From positions 3,112,829 to 3,176,828 of the forward strand of contig JANAVB010004000.1 in assembly GCA_029216955.1 (NCBI GenBank): a stretch of 64,000 bases of DNA. Direction: 5' to 3'. Below the pieces are notes generated by a model that saw only the letters and a list, made by a program, of their open reading frames with translations, had not been told where the DNA came from and did not search any database. Within the stretch, counting starts at the first letter, position 1. Each line of letters opens with the position of its first letter. Shown in pieces: positions 43,454 to 56,859 of this stretch. The stretch comes from Iris pallida. Taxonomy: Eukaryota; Streptophyta; Magnoliopsida; Asparagales; Iridaceae. The position numbers were made by a program, and so were the translations under genes.

Positions 43454-44712
43454 TGTAGAAGCATGAAATTTCAGGCCAGAGTCCCTATGCGCCATAAATT
43501 CTCATGTGCCCCACACTGATATGCGCCAGAACAGAAAAGAGTACTCGGCGCAGCAGAACACAAACAAAGAGTATAACACATCAAGAAACTAGGCTTTTAT
43601 TTCATATGAAAGTCTATTACATGTCTAATCTCTTTACAAAGGATTCCTTTACAAAAAAGAAAGAGAATCCTAAAAACTACCGCTAAGCGCATCACTTGTC
43701 AGGCACATCATTCAAGTGCTACAGCCAGGCGCATCATTCCAACATCTCAGCCTAGGCGCATCCCCATGCACAGTCAGAGCGAATCATTTTTCCGTCGGCA
43801 TGCAGGCACTCTAGTAGGAGGAGTGGCTCCTTTAGCCTAACAAAATCGGGGCACGATAGCCCTGACCTGCGGCTCTTCCATCATAACAAAAATCAGAGCA
43901 CGACCGCCACGATCTTTGGATGCAACATGCACCTTCAGCCTGTGTTGGGACACGACGATCCCAATATTTGGATGCAACATGCACTTTCATAGGCTTGTAT
44001 GAAAACAAGGCCGATGGCGAAAGAACTACTCGGTGCATCTTCACCTTCGGAAGGAGCTCGTCGTTAAAACTGCTTCGAATACGGAGTTCGACGGTTCGCC
44101 AAAGCAGGGGGCTAGTCGAGTTCATCTCCATTTTGGAAAGACAAGTAAAGAATGGAAAATAGCTACCCTTCATGCGGCTATTTATACAAACCGGGCAGCC
44201 CACAGCCGTGCGCCAAGTGGAAGGCTCTTCGACTTCCGTGCAATGAATTTGCGTTCATGGTAATGAACTTGTCTCTTTGTATTCTGCTAAAAATAAGGCA
44301 GCCATTAATGCCTAGAAGAACTCAATAGATGGGCCAAAGAGGATGCGACACATGGCAGATGCGCCGTCGACATCATGCGCCCCCTATTGATGCGCCCAGT
44401 AGGATATAGACCCATACGCCCAGATCGGAACTAACCGATGCACCCTCTTCAAACTGATCACCATCAAGCATTTAATACTGAAAGACAACGACGGCAACGC
44501 ATTCCAAGAGCCATCCAAACAGCAGTCCTTTGCAGAAAATGAAGAACCGCTGATGTCAGCACCAACATTACACCTTAGGTCGACAACAACTGCCACATGG
44601 CCGACCGATCATTCGTATACGCCTCGTGGCCATGTGCCCAGAAGACGGCATGCGCCCCAGTGGTCATACACCCCCTCAGCTCACTTCTGATCTCAAACAA
44701 CAAAAGACTAAG

Positions 44713-44932
44713 CTCTGCATGAGCCTCAAAATCCATGCGCATGGACTTCCTCATGGCTCCTAAAAATCATGAGACCAAGTCGCCTCCCCTGCGCCTGATC
44801 GTAGGCGCATCCTGATGCGATGCTCTGCATACGCCTCAAAAGCCATGCGTCCAGATTTGTCTATGATGACTAAAAATCATAGGACTAAGTCGCCTCCATG
44901 CGCCCGATCCTAGGCGCACCCCGACAGATTAC
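44713..44932 (+). repeat. 110 bp tandem duplication in solo LTR D
   Basis: Units begin CTCTGCAT at 44713 and 44823 and share CTAAAAATCAT.(A)GAC.AAGTCGCCTCC and GATC.TAGGCGCA. Confidence 0.85.
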
Positions 44933-45055
44933 TCTCCTCTAAAATCGAGATCTTTAAGCCACAGGCATACGTAATGCGTCCTTTGACTCATTTCTATTCA
45001 AAGAATGGGTGCTAACCACCCAAGATCTCAACAACAACCAAATCTCACCAACTGC

Positions 45056-45219
45056 CACGTGTCAGTTCCTCTGCAGCCCGATGAAGCAGTTCAAGCAGAT
45101 TCTACTACAAGTCGGGGTACATCATCCGTGCACCCCGCCAGCATCAGCCACGTGGCGCTCCTACGTCCAGGCGCATCCGACATATGTGCACGTGAGCAGC
45201 TAGCCTGCTATCTATAAAT
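45056..45219 (+). promoter_or_regulatory. Solo LTR D promoter: three G-boxes and TATA box
   Basis: CACGTG cores at 45056 (GCCACGTGTC), 45149 (GCCACGTGGC) and 45189 (GCACGTGAGC) precede TCTATAAATA at 45211. GCCACGTGTC and GCCACGTGGC match the strong plant G-box/ABRE form bound by bZIP factors. Function is inferred from the motif only. Confidence 0.6.
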
Positions 45220-47651
45220 AGAAGGATCACTCCTTCATGACAGACACAGACAGAGAGAGGTATATATAGACAAACTGTTATATCCACATACAAAGGCCAG
45301 AAGAGACACTCAACGTCCACTTCTCCTCGTAACGCTCCGGCATCAAGAGCAACCCAGACCTTCAGAGAGTTCAATATCGTCGTCAGATCGTCAACGGAGT
45401 CAACGTATTACCATTCGCTCTATCGATACAGTGCCCAAATAAAAACAAAAGTGTACTCCTAGGACTACATCTAAGTCCTACATTTGTAACATCCCAGTCC
45501 CAAAATATTTAGGACTAAGTACGTAGACATGCTAGCTGCATACATACGAAGTATACTCCAATATATGGAATCCTCATATGTATACATAAGCTGTAAATGT
45601 ATTAAAACCAAGGATAACTAATCTTATCCACAAAATAAAGGAATAAAAGATACCATATAATCAACTATGAATTGTCATTGGTATATGTAGTTGGGCGAAG
45701 ACAAATCTACTACCAACTATGAAAAGAAATACATAACAAAAGAAAGAGTTTGGCGAGAGATGCGAAGACGATTAAAGTTCAATCATCCTCGAAGAAATAG
45801 AGATGATCATGGCCACGGCTAGAACACCTGCGAAAGACATGAGCACACACCTGGAGAGATAACCAGGTCCTCAGAGGGACGTAATAAGATACACAATATC
45901 ATGCCATATAAACTGAATATAACTGCTCAATAATAATAAGTAAGATCGGATCATAACATGGTCCAATACCTCACCAATTGAATTAGCATACCATCTCCCC
46001 AACCAAACAATGACAGGAGATGGCACACTAACCCACGACCAATATGGTATCCGGACCCCAACAAGGTTCAATAGCTTCTCATCGGAGTAGTAAGCCACAC
46101 CTACAACCAAACAAGGACAAGATGTGACGAACGAATCTGTGACAAGTTATTGTTCCAAGCCACGGTTGGATACAAGTGCCCAAACCAAGAGTACTCATAC
46201 CTAACGGATAAGGTAGCCTAACAAGTCTAAGTGCATAAAGTTTTAAGAACATCCTCCAATGCATGGGCCCTAGCTAAAATATGATCGGCATAGTTCCCCC
46301 CTTGGGGCACCAGAGGCCCAATCAATAAGAGCATAACGTTCCGCAGAACGCTAGTGGCCGTCAGTAATTATGGGTATCTCACTCGCGTCTCTGGTGGAGC
46401 TCACGGGTTACAAAAGGGAAAATGAATAGTAGCCTATACGCTAAGGTATTGTCCTTCCCGCCCAATGCCTACTACGTTGTATCCACAACACAAAACCTCT
46501 ATTAACCTCTAAGTCAAACTAAGCATGCAACCTCTATTAGCGGTTAATCCTATCGCATGGCTTATACGTACCGGTGGCCAGCCAGTCATGCATGTCCGAG
46601 TTCTACTTGCGACTCGCAACTCCGTGGTAAAAATATGTCAAGGCCTATGAATACAACACACAAAGGGTGGTCCCTTAACTCTATGTTCAATATATAAGAA
46701 AATAGTACATAGCAGGAAATAGAACTAGACAATACAAATTCTATCTACTTATGCCATGTATCATAGTTTATTTTGCAAAAAAATAAATAATAAATAATGA
46801 ATGAATATGAGCTAAAGTAAAATAATCAGCTAATGGCAAGGTATCTTACCTGGTAGGACGCTTGGTGTACTGCAATAATCAATATGGCACGAACTGCAAC
46901 TTTGGGTAATACCTACACAAGGTGACCTCTGATAGTGGCACGGACTATTCCATTGGGTCCAGAAGGGTCAAATTAGTTAGGATGGACATAAGGTAGTATA
47001 GAATTGGCGAGAGAACATGAATAATAGGATTTAGTCATGGACAGAAGGATAGTCGAAGAAAATTTAGATAAATATATTATATATATATGATTTTAGAAAA
47101 TATTTATAATCCCTGAAAACTATGTTTTATTATCCCAAAATATTTATAGGTAGTAAAAAATTGTTTTAGGTTGAAAACTAAAATTTACTTAGTAAAATAT
47201 CTTATTTAATACTAGAAAATTTATATGATAATTTGGAACTACATTTTAATGCTCAAAATTTATCTTTAGATAATTAGTTGAAAATCAAAAATTGCTTTTA
47301 GGCAAAAATCTCTTAAGCTATCCAAATAGGGTTTCTAAGTAAAAAGAACTACGTTGTATTAGTAAAAATATCTTTAGAGAATTAACTAAAAATCTAGAAA
47401 ACTATATTTAAAACTAGATTTTCAAATTTGTAAGGCCAAGCCCCAATATGATATTCGAATATGCTAATTTTTAACATAATATTATAATATCAACAAATTA
47501 ATAATAGAATATCCATAAATTTTCTAATATTGTAATAATAATAAAAATATTAAAACATAAGCAACATAATTATATATGTAATACTGTCATAAAATATTGT
47601 ACTATGAACTACTAATATTGTACTACTAAAACTTAACACAAAACAAGAAAA

Positions 47652-47653
<2 letters not shown>

Positions 47654-47687
<34 letters not shown>
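47654..47687. repeat. (TAA)n microsatellite
   Basis: About eleven TAA units inside solo LTR B. Confidence 0.95.
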
Positions 47688-47688
<1 letters not shown>

Positions 47689-48228
47689 TTTAAACAAATA
47701 AAATGAAACACAAAAAACAAAAATAAAATAAATAAAATAAGCAAAGTAATTGAATAAAAAGAGAGGAGCTGGAAAGGAAGGAAGGAGAGAGAATTGTGAG
47801 GGTGTAGAGAATGGGGTCGAGGAGAGAGGAAGGAGAGAATTGGTGAATCCAGGGGAGACGCACATGTGGCGGGAGACAGGCAGCGCAGCGAGGGATCTAC
47901 TGGCCGCGGCGCTGCTCAGGTGCCAGGGCATGACAGCGGCGGTGCCAGCGATCGACAGCGGAGGCGAAGGAGAAGCTCGGCCCAGGTCAACATCGGGGGA
48001 GGTCAAGACAGCGGCACTGTGGCGGCATTGTCGCATCGAATCAGGGCTACGCGGTGCGTGGCGGAGGAAATCGGAAAGGAGGGCGGCACCGGGCACTGAG
48101 GGGCGAGGAGACAGGCTTCTTCCCGGGGCGGAGATCGCCGACCAAGAAGAAGTCAAGGGCTGGGCAGGCTAGGGTTCTGGCGACGTCAGATCCGCCGGTG
48201 GTGGTGGAGCAGACCGGCGACGTGTGGG

Positions 48229-48755
48229 CACTACCAGAATAAGTCATTTTAGCGACGCCTAAAGATGTCGCTTAAACGACTAAAGACGTCGCTAAACCTA
48301 TTTAGTGGCATATTTAGCGACGTCTTCCTCTTGTTGCGGAAACCTTAGTCGGTGTTTGGGAAGAGGTCGCTAATCGTCGCCAACACTGACGTTTTCCGAC
48401 GCAAGAATACGTCGGTAATATACCGACGTTTACCGTCGTTTCGTCGATAAAATAGCGACGTTTATGATGTCGCTATACGTCGGTATTCCCTGGGAAAATT
48501 ACCGACGTTTTTGATGTCGATATGCGTCAGTATATAGTACCGACGTTTTATGATGTCGCTATACGTCGGTATATCCTAGGAAAATAAGGTAAAATCCTGG
48601 GATATTTACCGACGTGTAGCGACAATTACAGACGCATACCGACGAAACAGACGTCGCTATACGTCGGTAGCCTGGAAATATATGCCAGTTTAGCGACGTC
48701 TACCGACGCAAAGTGCCGTCGGAAAGCGTCGGTAGACATCGCTAAATTTGAAAAA
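48229..48755. repeat. CACTA-3 left TIR and subterminal repeats
   Basis: TIR plus about twenty GACGTCGCTA/TAGCGACGT and ACCGACG/CGTCGGTA motifs in both orientations. Confidence 0.92.
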
Positions 48756-49019
48756 AAATATAAATAAATAAATTGCGGTATACAGTTTTCTCTACAGAAC
48801 CATTTTCTCCCTGCAGTTTAATCTGAAACACAATATATGCAACCAACAGAATTATTTTCTCCACAGAATTATTTTTTCCACAGAATCTTGGGTCTACACA
48901 ACCAATTACCAATGTATCTATGCAACCAACAAACAAGTGTCAAAAACAAATAAGTGTCACAAACAAATACAAAAAAAACAAGTACTCAAACACTCAATAC
49001 AAACAGTCCTATCTCGGAC

Positions 49020-51064
49020 TACTGGAGATCTGGAGCAGGAGGGGGCGCACCGCGACGAAGGGATAAGAAAAGCTCATAGTCCTCCTGTGAAATCGACATC
49101 GATGAAGGAGGTAGTGACGTCGGTGGAGTCGGTGTCGATGAAGAAGGTAGTGGCGCCGGCAGAGTCGACGACGATAAAGGCGCACCCGAAGGACGCCAAC
49201 GTTGCACGTCGCTGGTGGTATGAATCCATGGTAGATAACATTCTATCACTGCTATCAGCCACTGAATCCTGCACCAATCTCAGCCTCTCGCCTATGGTCA
49301 TCTGTGATGCCTGCAGATCCAATACGCTGTGCTCCATCGACACTCTAAGATCGGTGATGCTCCGCTCTGTCCGTTCAGTCACATGCCGGAGCTCCATAAT
49401 GCTGCGGTCGAGCACATCCAATCGTCCTATAAGCACAGACTCATCCGACTGGTGCTGAGACTGGACCTGAATCCGTCGTAGCAGCTCGTCCCGGAGAGAC
49501 TCCATCATCTGGTGGACTCAGACAGACTCCTGGGACGGCTGTAGACCATGTACACTAGCGGGGGATGCCCTAGAGGACTGGCTCGCAACTAGGGCACCGT
49601 AGGATCCCGTACCGTAGTACGTACCCCTACGGAGGCCACCAGCGGCGGTCATCCACAGCTCGTCCGCCGACGGAGCTTGAGTGGGCTGCGAGGAAGTACC
49701 GGCCTCTCCCGCAGTAGGTGCACTAGCAGCCGCTCAGTCCCGAAGCCTCTCATACTCGGCCTAGAAAATATGGATAGTACTCTATGATTTCTAATTTCTA
49801 ATTAATTACTTATTATTACTAACTACATGAATATTTATTTGCATGCATATTTACTAAGTTATATTAAAATTAACACGAAGTATTATAATTAACAAATAGT
49901 ATTGTAATACTTATATAAGCAAGCTGGGCCCTTTCGTCAATAAGGCCTTCGCCCTTCCGATGGGTGGCCAAGAAGACGGTCACCATGTCGGCATTACCGA
50001 CCTTCCTTACCTGTAATTAAATATATTATCTTAGTAATAATTTATCAGATTTGTATTAAAATAATACTTCTGAAAGAAAAATACATACCAGACAACGAAA
50101 ATGTTTCGTCATCGAAATCGACCCACCGTACCACTTCGAGGCATGCTGTCTAGCCACCTTGGCCTTCTCGGACTTTTCCTTGTACCTTGGTTCGTTGAAT
50201 CGAGCCTTCATCACATCCCACTGATCAGGGGTGATCCAACCTTGGATCGGCTTTTTGGTACGATCACGAGCCTTCTGATCATTGATAGCGTCGCGGATCA
50301 GCTTAGCAGCGATAGCAGGAAACATCCCCTCAATCAGTTTGGCCCGGTGCGGTGGATAGAAAAATATATCCTAGAATAGTATGCAAAAAAATATTTTTCA
50401 GTAATATATATAATATGCATAAATCAAATGATTCATGTTAAAAGCAAATCTATTTTAACCTTGAAGCGTGCAAACCGGTAGGCGTTCCTATCGTCCGAAG
50501 CATCCGAGTAGTTTATTCGAAGACCCCCATAATTTTGCCTCAGGGGCTGGCCTAGGCGTCTCTGTACCAACGGGGGACGATATCTATACAGACATATTAT
50601 ATTAATGAAAAAAGTTAATTTATGATAAATACAAAAAAATGATAAACCAAAATACTTACTTTGTACCGTCGGCCCAGATCTCTATCCTCGTCTCCTTCCG
50701 GAGGTGCGCAGGCATCATCTGCCTGATACTGGTCGGCCGTCGACGCATCCTCCTCCATCTTCTCATCTGCCTCTATCGTCGTATCAGTAGAAGGAACGCT
50801 ACTCTCGGGAGCAGTCTCAGGCCTGGAACTACTCGTCCCAAGAGATATATCACGTAGCATCATGGCAGGCGGAGCTACTGTCCGATACACAGGAGTACTA
50901 GGCGACGAGGATCCAGAGCCAGTACCTGAAGGAGGTACCGAAGAAGAACCCCGTCCTCTAGAAGTACCACTAGTAGGTACCGAAGGAGTACCATGTCCTC
51001 TGCCAGTATCAGTACCCCGTGCTCCATGTCGGGAAATATGGAACGATCCGCGATGACCTGTCAT
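49020..51064 (-). pseudogene. CACTA-3 second gene (TNPA/Ptta-like), five exon-like pieces
   Basis: It starts at ATG 51064 (MTGHRGSFHISRHGAR; Ser/Gly/Pro-rich exon to about 50650). Exon 2 at 50580-50459 reads PPLVQRRLGQPLRQNYGGLRINYSD. Exon 3 (50372-50090) carries FYPPHRAKLIEGMFPAIAAKLIRDAI...GWITPDQWDVMKARFNEPRYKEKSEKAKVARQ, the plant transposase 24 (Ptta/En/Spm) signature. Exon 4 (50010-49918) reads ADMVTVFLATHRKGEGLIDERAQLAY. Exon 5 (49765-49020) is Ala/Ser-rich and then helical, with heptad-like repeats (LDRSIMELRHVTERTERSITDLR). TGA stops in exon 5 at about 49738 and 49520 and a probable shift near 49205 disable it. Such proteins bind subterminal repeats. Confidence 0.8.
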
Positions 51065-51308
51065 GCCTGATAACAACATATGATGAGATACAACAAAGAT
51101 AACAAATAATAGAGACTAGAAATATGAAAGTGCAACAAAGACAAGATAATGACCAAGACAACATATGATGATACATTTTATAAGAAACATCTAAGCCCAG
51201 ATAGTATATTTTACAAGAAACATCTAAGCCCAGATAGCACATTCAGATAATAACCAAGACTAGATAATAACCAACTCTACATAATAAGAAAATAAAAGTA
51301 CGTCTCTC

Positions 51309-51721
51309 TCAATCATCTTCAGAATAATCATGATCGTCCGAATCGAAACTAGGCCCTGCCGCATCAAAAATCATGTTCACCAACCTATCGTCGTAAGCAG
51401 CGTTGTTGTGGACATCCACATAAGACTCATACTCCGATGCTAAAGACATAAATTCTCCGTGTGCGCTCCACTGATAGTAATTCGGCGTGAAACCCTTTGA
51501 GTATAAATGATACGTGACTTCCACTTCTGGATGATATTTCAATTGCGACATCTCACACACGGACACTTAATTTTGGTACCGTCCATGTACTGAGGGAACG
51601 CCTTGGCAAACTGCAGAAACTGCTGTACACCCTCTATGAATTCATCTCGTACACCGCAAATGTCATCAGGATGACGGTTGTACATCCACGAACGATTCCG
51701 TAAGTAGTAATTCATATCCAT
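51309..51721 (-). pseudogene. CACTA-3 transposase remnant (transposase-associated domain only)
   Basis: ATG at 51721 opens MDMNYYLRNRSWMYNRHPDD, very close to CACTA-1, through KIKCPCVRCRN; a frameshift near 51550 then joins YHPEVEVTYHLYSKGFTPNYYQWSAHGE, ending at DAAGPSFDSDDHD (51309). The next minus-strand feature is the second gene at 51064, so everything from the TNP2 core onward has been deleted. Confidence 0.85.
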
Positions 51722-51904
51722 ATCTAATTGAGGATAATTTTGTAAGATAGATACATGCATATTGCAGTCAGTGAATGAATGTTAAGGTAGTTTAGATATG
51801 GGTGCGCAACATAAAATGTTCATTCATTCCACATATTAAAAACAAAGAATTTGAAGGAAGAAACAAAAACAACTGTGTTGGGACTAAAACAACTGTCTTG
51901 TGTC

Positions 51905-52065
51905 AAAGTTTTGTATCCGATAGACCGATAATAATCCGTTACGGTCGATACTAAGTACATACGGTCGAGCTATAATCGTACTTATAGGAGTACACGACAC
52001 TAAGTACATACGGCCGATACTAATCCGATACGGTCGATACTAATTCGATACCGATTCTGATACTC
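51905..52065. repeat. Diverged CGGTCGATACTAA-type repeat
   Basis: Several imperfect copies of (A/T)CGGTCGATACTAAT and ACTAAGTACATACGG. It sits at the place that in CACTA-2 holds the ATCGGT array. Confidence 0.7.
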
Positions 52066-52086
52066 ATCCCAACTGTCCAATATCGA

Positions 52087-52523
52087 CCCTTTGGGTCTAC
52101 AAGAGTTACTTCACCCAGCATGTCAAGAAAGGTAAAACTTTTTAAATTAATATCTAATATCGACCCTTTGGCCTGTGCTTGAGCAGTATCCTAACTCAAA
52201 CTATCTATCCTAACTAATAAATTAATATCCTACTTTAACATCTACTAACTCTCATATTCCTTCTAACATAAACTAATATCCTAATCTAAACTAACCCTTT
52301 AACTGAAACTAATATCTAAATAATGCTAATCATGAACTAACATCCTAACCTGGAAGTCCATACTGCTCAAGCACAGGCCAAAGGCCAAGTTATAAGGCAA
52401 AATGCAGGCAACTGCTTGTAGCTACAAGGCAAAACCAAATATTGATGGTATATATACCGTCAACATTTAAAAAGTTTATTTGTCTTGACAAAATGAGTAA
52501 AGTAACTCTTATAGACCGAAAGG
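52087..52523. other. Long foldback in CACTA-3 leader
   Basis: The outer arms 52087-52148 and 52464-52523 are imperfect reverse complements (AAGAGTTACTT, TGTCAAGA, AACTTTTTAAAT). Inner arms 52164-52189 and 52360-52386 match at about 25 of 26 bases (GGCCTGTGCTTGAGCAGTAT). The loop of about 170 bases is leader sequence shared with CACTA-1 at 5010-5200. The sequence differs from the CACTA-1 foldback. Confidence 0.85.
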
Positions 52524-53880
52524 ATACTCTATACACTCTATGTAATACGATATACCAATCATACCTACACTTCTAGGATACTCTACACACTGTAGGTACT
52601 AGGATACTCCTTAGTATATTAGATATTCAAATCACTTAGTATGACACAAATATGAGTGTGTATTTCATATAAGAATCTAAACATAAACTATAAGAATCTA
52701 AACTAAACATAAGCGACGTCAATAAAGGCGTCGGTAAACGTCGCTATTACATATATACATGCTTACACTAGTCAACTAGGTCAATCCTAGTCCTGTCAAG
52801 TCTCACTAGGCCTAACCAAGCCTAGGCAATCAAACACACACCATCACAAGTCATAGAGAACACATATTACATATATATACATGCTTATATTACATTCATA
52901 TATTTGAACTTGCATTCATTCAATCATAGGCATATTTACATAGATGCTTGCATTTCGACATTCATTCATGCATTCATTTCTTAACATATATGCATTACAC
53001 TTGATTATTAGTTCATGGCATTTATACATACATATATGTCTATCACATATGTTATTTAAGTATGCATAATACATTCACCCATTCTATTCTTTATACATAT
53101 GCATTACATGATTACATGTCATTACCTACATTAATGCTTACCTATACATTACATTTCATATGTTATCCAAACATTGCATTTATAACTTGCATATATCCAT
53201 ATATTTCCATTTGCATACATATATGCATATGGCATTCATATGTGCTTACCAACTTGTATATATCCATGTATTCCCATTTGTATACATATATGCATATTGC
53301 ATTCAGATTTATTAGTGGTACAAAAGTGTATGTGTGTATCCACATTCAGATTTGTGTAGTGTGTGTAAGGGTGTGTGTTAACAGTGTACACAAAATCAGT
53401 GTCACTGTTCACAGATTTCAGGTTGAAAATGTGTGTGTGTATACAATCATAGGCACTGTATAAAATCGATATTCACAGGTTGAAAATGTCTGTGCCGTGT
53501 CAGTGGGAGATAGGGTTAGGGTTAGGTATACCTGGACTAGGTCGGGTAGGGGTCGTCGGAGCGAAGCAGGGGACGAGGGGGTCGACGGTGGAGGAGCGAC
53601 GACGGGGTCACCAGGGGGGAGCGGTCGCCGGAGACGAGAGGGAGGGAGGCAACACCGGAGGAAGGGGAGAGAAACGAGAGGGAGCGATCGTCGGGGAGAG
53701 GCAACACCGGAGGGAGGGGTCGTCGAGGGGAGGCCTCGCCGGAGGGGAGGAGATCATCGGGGGGAGCGGTCGCCGGAGACGAGAGGGGGAGGGGGAGAGA
53801 AACGGGAGCGCTCAGCGGAAGAATAAAAATTTGGGAAATAAAATGAAATCGATCGGGTTCCCAGAACCCAAAATAAAAGT
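52524..53880. other. CACTA-3 leader, no gene
   Basis: AT-rich to 53470 with many CATATG/ATATGCAT words, then TAGGGTTAGGGTTAGG at about 53512 and a GA/GC-rich block (53540-53815) similar to 5810-6050 in CACTA-1. Long frames in the block are low-complexity Gly/Arg/Glu translations. Confidence 0.6.
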
Positions 53881-54178
53881 TTTTAGCGACGTCTAAGTGA
53901 GACATCGATCACTAGACGTCGCTGTTAAGTAATAGGATAGCGACGGACATGATTAAATGTTGCCAAACATCGCTGAATAAAATACATCAGCGATGTTTTG
54001 CGACTACATAGCGACTTGTTCTTTCCAAACAATAATTACAGTCGCTACTAGTCGCTAAACATCGCTGATAGTGACGTTCAACGACGTCATTCACATACGT
54101 CGCTAAATACACAAAACTTAGTGACGTTTTCAACTGGCGTCGCTAAATTCATCGCTAATTTGACATATTTTGGTAGTG
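53881..54178. repeat. CACTA-3 right subterminal repeats and TIR
   Basis: Motifs of the TAGCGACG/CGTCGCTA family up to the TIR, matching the CACTA-1 right end. Confidence 0.9.
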
Positions 54179-54844
54179 GGGGTTCTAGAGGCCGTGGTGG
54201 CATGGGAACTACCTCGACGACACAGACTCCTCTAGGCGAGATGGGGTGGCTACTGTGAAGGCGATTACCAAGGCTGGGACGGGGCTTAATGTCGATGGAG
54301 GTAAGTGGTGGTGGCGGTGATGCGTGTGTTGGTTTATTTATTTCTCTAAGTTTTGGAGGATTCGGATTTTGGTGGCCACGGACGGTCGCGGTGGCAGTGG
54401 CTGGTGATGACTGGTGATGGTGGTTATGGGGGTTTGTATGGCAGGGACGCTGGGATGGCGAGGTCTGGAAGGTGGTCGGGCGGTGGAGGTTCTGGTGTTG
54501 GAGAGTAGACGACGTTGATCATGGTCACGGGGACGGTGATGCTGGTGACAGTGGTGGCTGGGTTGACGGGGCAACGGGTGGTCGGTGATGGCCGGTCGAC
54601 GAGGGTAGTGGTTCTGGTGACTGGGAGACGGTGGTGGCTGCATTGATGGAAGATGGATGACTGGGGTCGGGCTCGGGTCTGGCTGGGAGAGGAGGAGGCC
54701 ACGGTGATGCAACGATGATGGTGGTGCTGCCGAAGTTGGCAGGGGTGCTGGTTGGGAATCGAGGCGGAGGTGGCTGACGCGAGTAGGGACGGGGTTTAGA
54801 CTAGGGATTAAATTAAGGATTTGTTGGTGTTGGGGTGTGTCCGA

Positions 54845-56796
54845 TATAATGCCCCAGTCCCAAAATACGTAGGACTAGGAACGTAGACATGCCAGCCGTA
54901 TAATAAATATACGTAAGCTGTAAAATGCAGTAGAACCATAACTAATGTCATCCACACAAAATAAAGGAATAAAAGATATCATATAATGATAATAAATTGT
55001 CTTGATACAATATATTGGACGGAGACAAATCCACTACCAACAAGTAAATGAAGAATACATAAGAAAAGAAATGAATTTGGCGAGCGAAGATGATCCAAGT
55101 GCTATCATCCTCGTAGAAGAAGCAATGATCACGGCTAGAGCTAGAACACCTGCGAAAGACAATAGCACACACCTGGCAAAATAACCAGGTCCTTAGAGGG
55201 ACGTAACGAGACACATAATATCATGCCATCTAAACTGAATAAATATTGCTCAAATAAATAAGTCAATTAAATTATAACATGGTCCAATACACACCTATTG
55301 AACTAGCTTACCATCCCCCCAACCAAACAAGGACATGAGATGGTAAACTAATTCACGGTGACGTATCTTTCCATGCTATGAATCCAATATGGTATCCGGA
55401 CCCTAACAAGGTTCAATACCTTCTCATCGAAGTAGTAAGTCATACCTACAACCAAACAAGGACAAGATGTGATGAACTAATCCGCAACAAGTTATTGTTC
55501 CAAGCCACGGTCAGATACAAGTACTCAAACCAAAAGTACCCGTACCTAACGGATAAGGGTGCCTAACCAACCTCAGTGAATACAGTTTTAAGAACAGTTC
55601 ATGGTCGCATGACTACCGGATCAAGTCAAGAAAATACCAATACAGTACCTCAGTAGTGAGTCACAACACCATATACTATTCCTCAGTATCGAGCGAGTCT
55701 ATAGCATATAGTCTACCTATCGTTCCTCAGTAGCGAGCGAGTCTACGATAGATAGGGTGGTAGTCAACTTCCAATCATGTTCTCCCCGTCCAATACCAAC
55801 TCATAACTGCTAAGTCTTCTAGCATGCAATTCTAATAGCAGTTATTTCCTAACGCACGGCTTATACGTACTGGTGGCCAGCCAATCACGCATGTCTGAGT
55901 CCTATATGTGACTCACAACAACGTGGTATAAATGTGTCAAGGCCTATGTATGCAACACATAAGGTGGTCCCCTAAATCTAAGTTTAATGTGTAAGAAAAC
56001 TAATACATAGTAGGAAATATAAATGAACAGTAATTTCTAACAGTTATGCCATGTATCACAGTTTATTTTGCATAAAAAATAATGAATAATGCATGAAATA
56101 TGAGCTAAAATAAATAAACAACAAATGGCAAGGTGTCTTGCCTGGTAGAACGCTGGGTGTACTGCAATGGTCAATGTGGCACGAACAACGACATCGTTGC
56201 AACAACTATGCATAGTGACCTCTGACGGTGGTACGGACAGTTCCGTTGGGTCCAGAAGGATCAAATTAGTTAGGTTCGACATAAGGTAGGCTTGAATTGG
56301 CGATCGAATAGAAAAGAGGGGATTGAGTCACAGTCGAAAGAATAAAGAAAATTTTGACAAATAATATGATTTTAAAAAACTAATTTATAATACTTGAAAT
56401 ATAATTTTATTAGTCAAACATGCTTTCCAATAAATATTCGAAAAAAATCAAAAGTCGTTTCAAGACAAACTGTAAGTTTTGTCAAATAATATTTTAGGCT
56501 AAAACCTATATCTTATAAATCAAAAAAATATTTTAAGCGAAACAAAATAATATTAGAAAAATTATTTAAGGTTAAGAACCATATTTTATAAAAATAAAAT
56601 TTTATTAATAATCTATACTTTTAAATACCACAAATTAATATAGCAAGTACAATTAGGGCTTCTAACCCAATGTTGAAAATATTTATTTATACTTACAATG
56701 ATAACAATATGATTAGTAATAATACTAATAATAATTCTTAAATCAAATATAAATACCAATAATATATACTCTACTTAATATTTTGTTATTTGAAAG

Positions 56797-56859
<63 letters not shown>

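Larger units (their letters stand above)
48229..54178 (-). mobile_element. CACTA-3, complete but internally deleted CACTA transposon (5950 bp)
   Basis: Left end CACTACCAGAATAAGTCA (48229) and right end TGACATATTTTGGTAGTG (54178) are inverted repeats, flanked by a perfect GGG duplication (48226-48228 and 54179-54181). Genes lie on the minus strand. It keeps the first part of the transposase and the second (TNPA-like) gene but lacks the TNP2, DUF4218 and DUF4216 exons, so it could move only with help. The TIRs are close to those of CACTA-1 and CACTA-2. Confidence 0.95.

Noticed and set aside
48047..48242. Apparent gene interrupted by CACTA-3, with ORFs at 47626-48242 and 54181-54712
   Set aside because: This is the GC-rich part of solo LTR B; joining the flanks gives LTR sequence similar to LTR E, not a known protein.
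53480..53905. Gly/Arg/Glu-rich ORFs in the CACTA-3 leader
   Set aside because: Purine-rich low-complexity sequence with comparable ORFs on both strands; the CACTA-1 counterpart shows no conserved frame.
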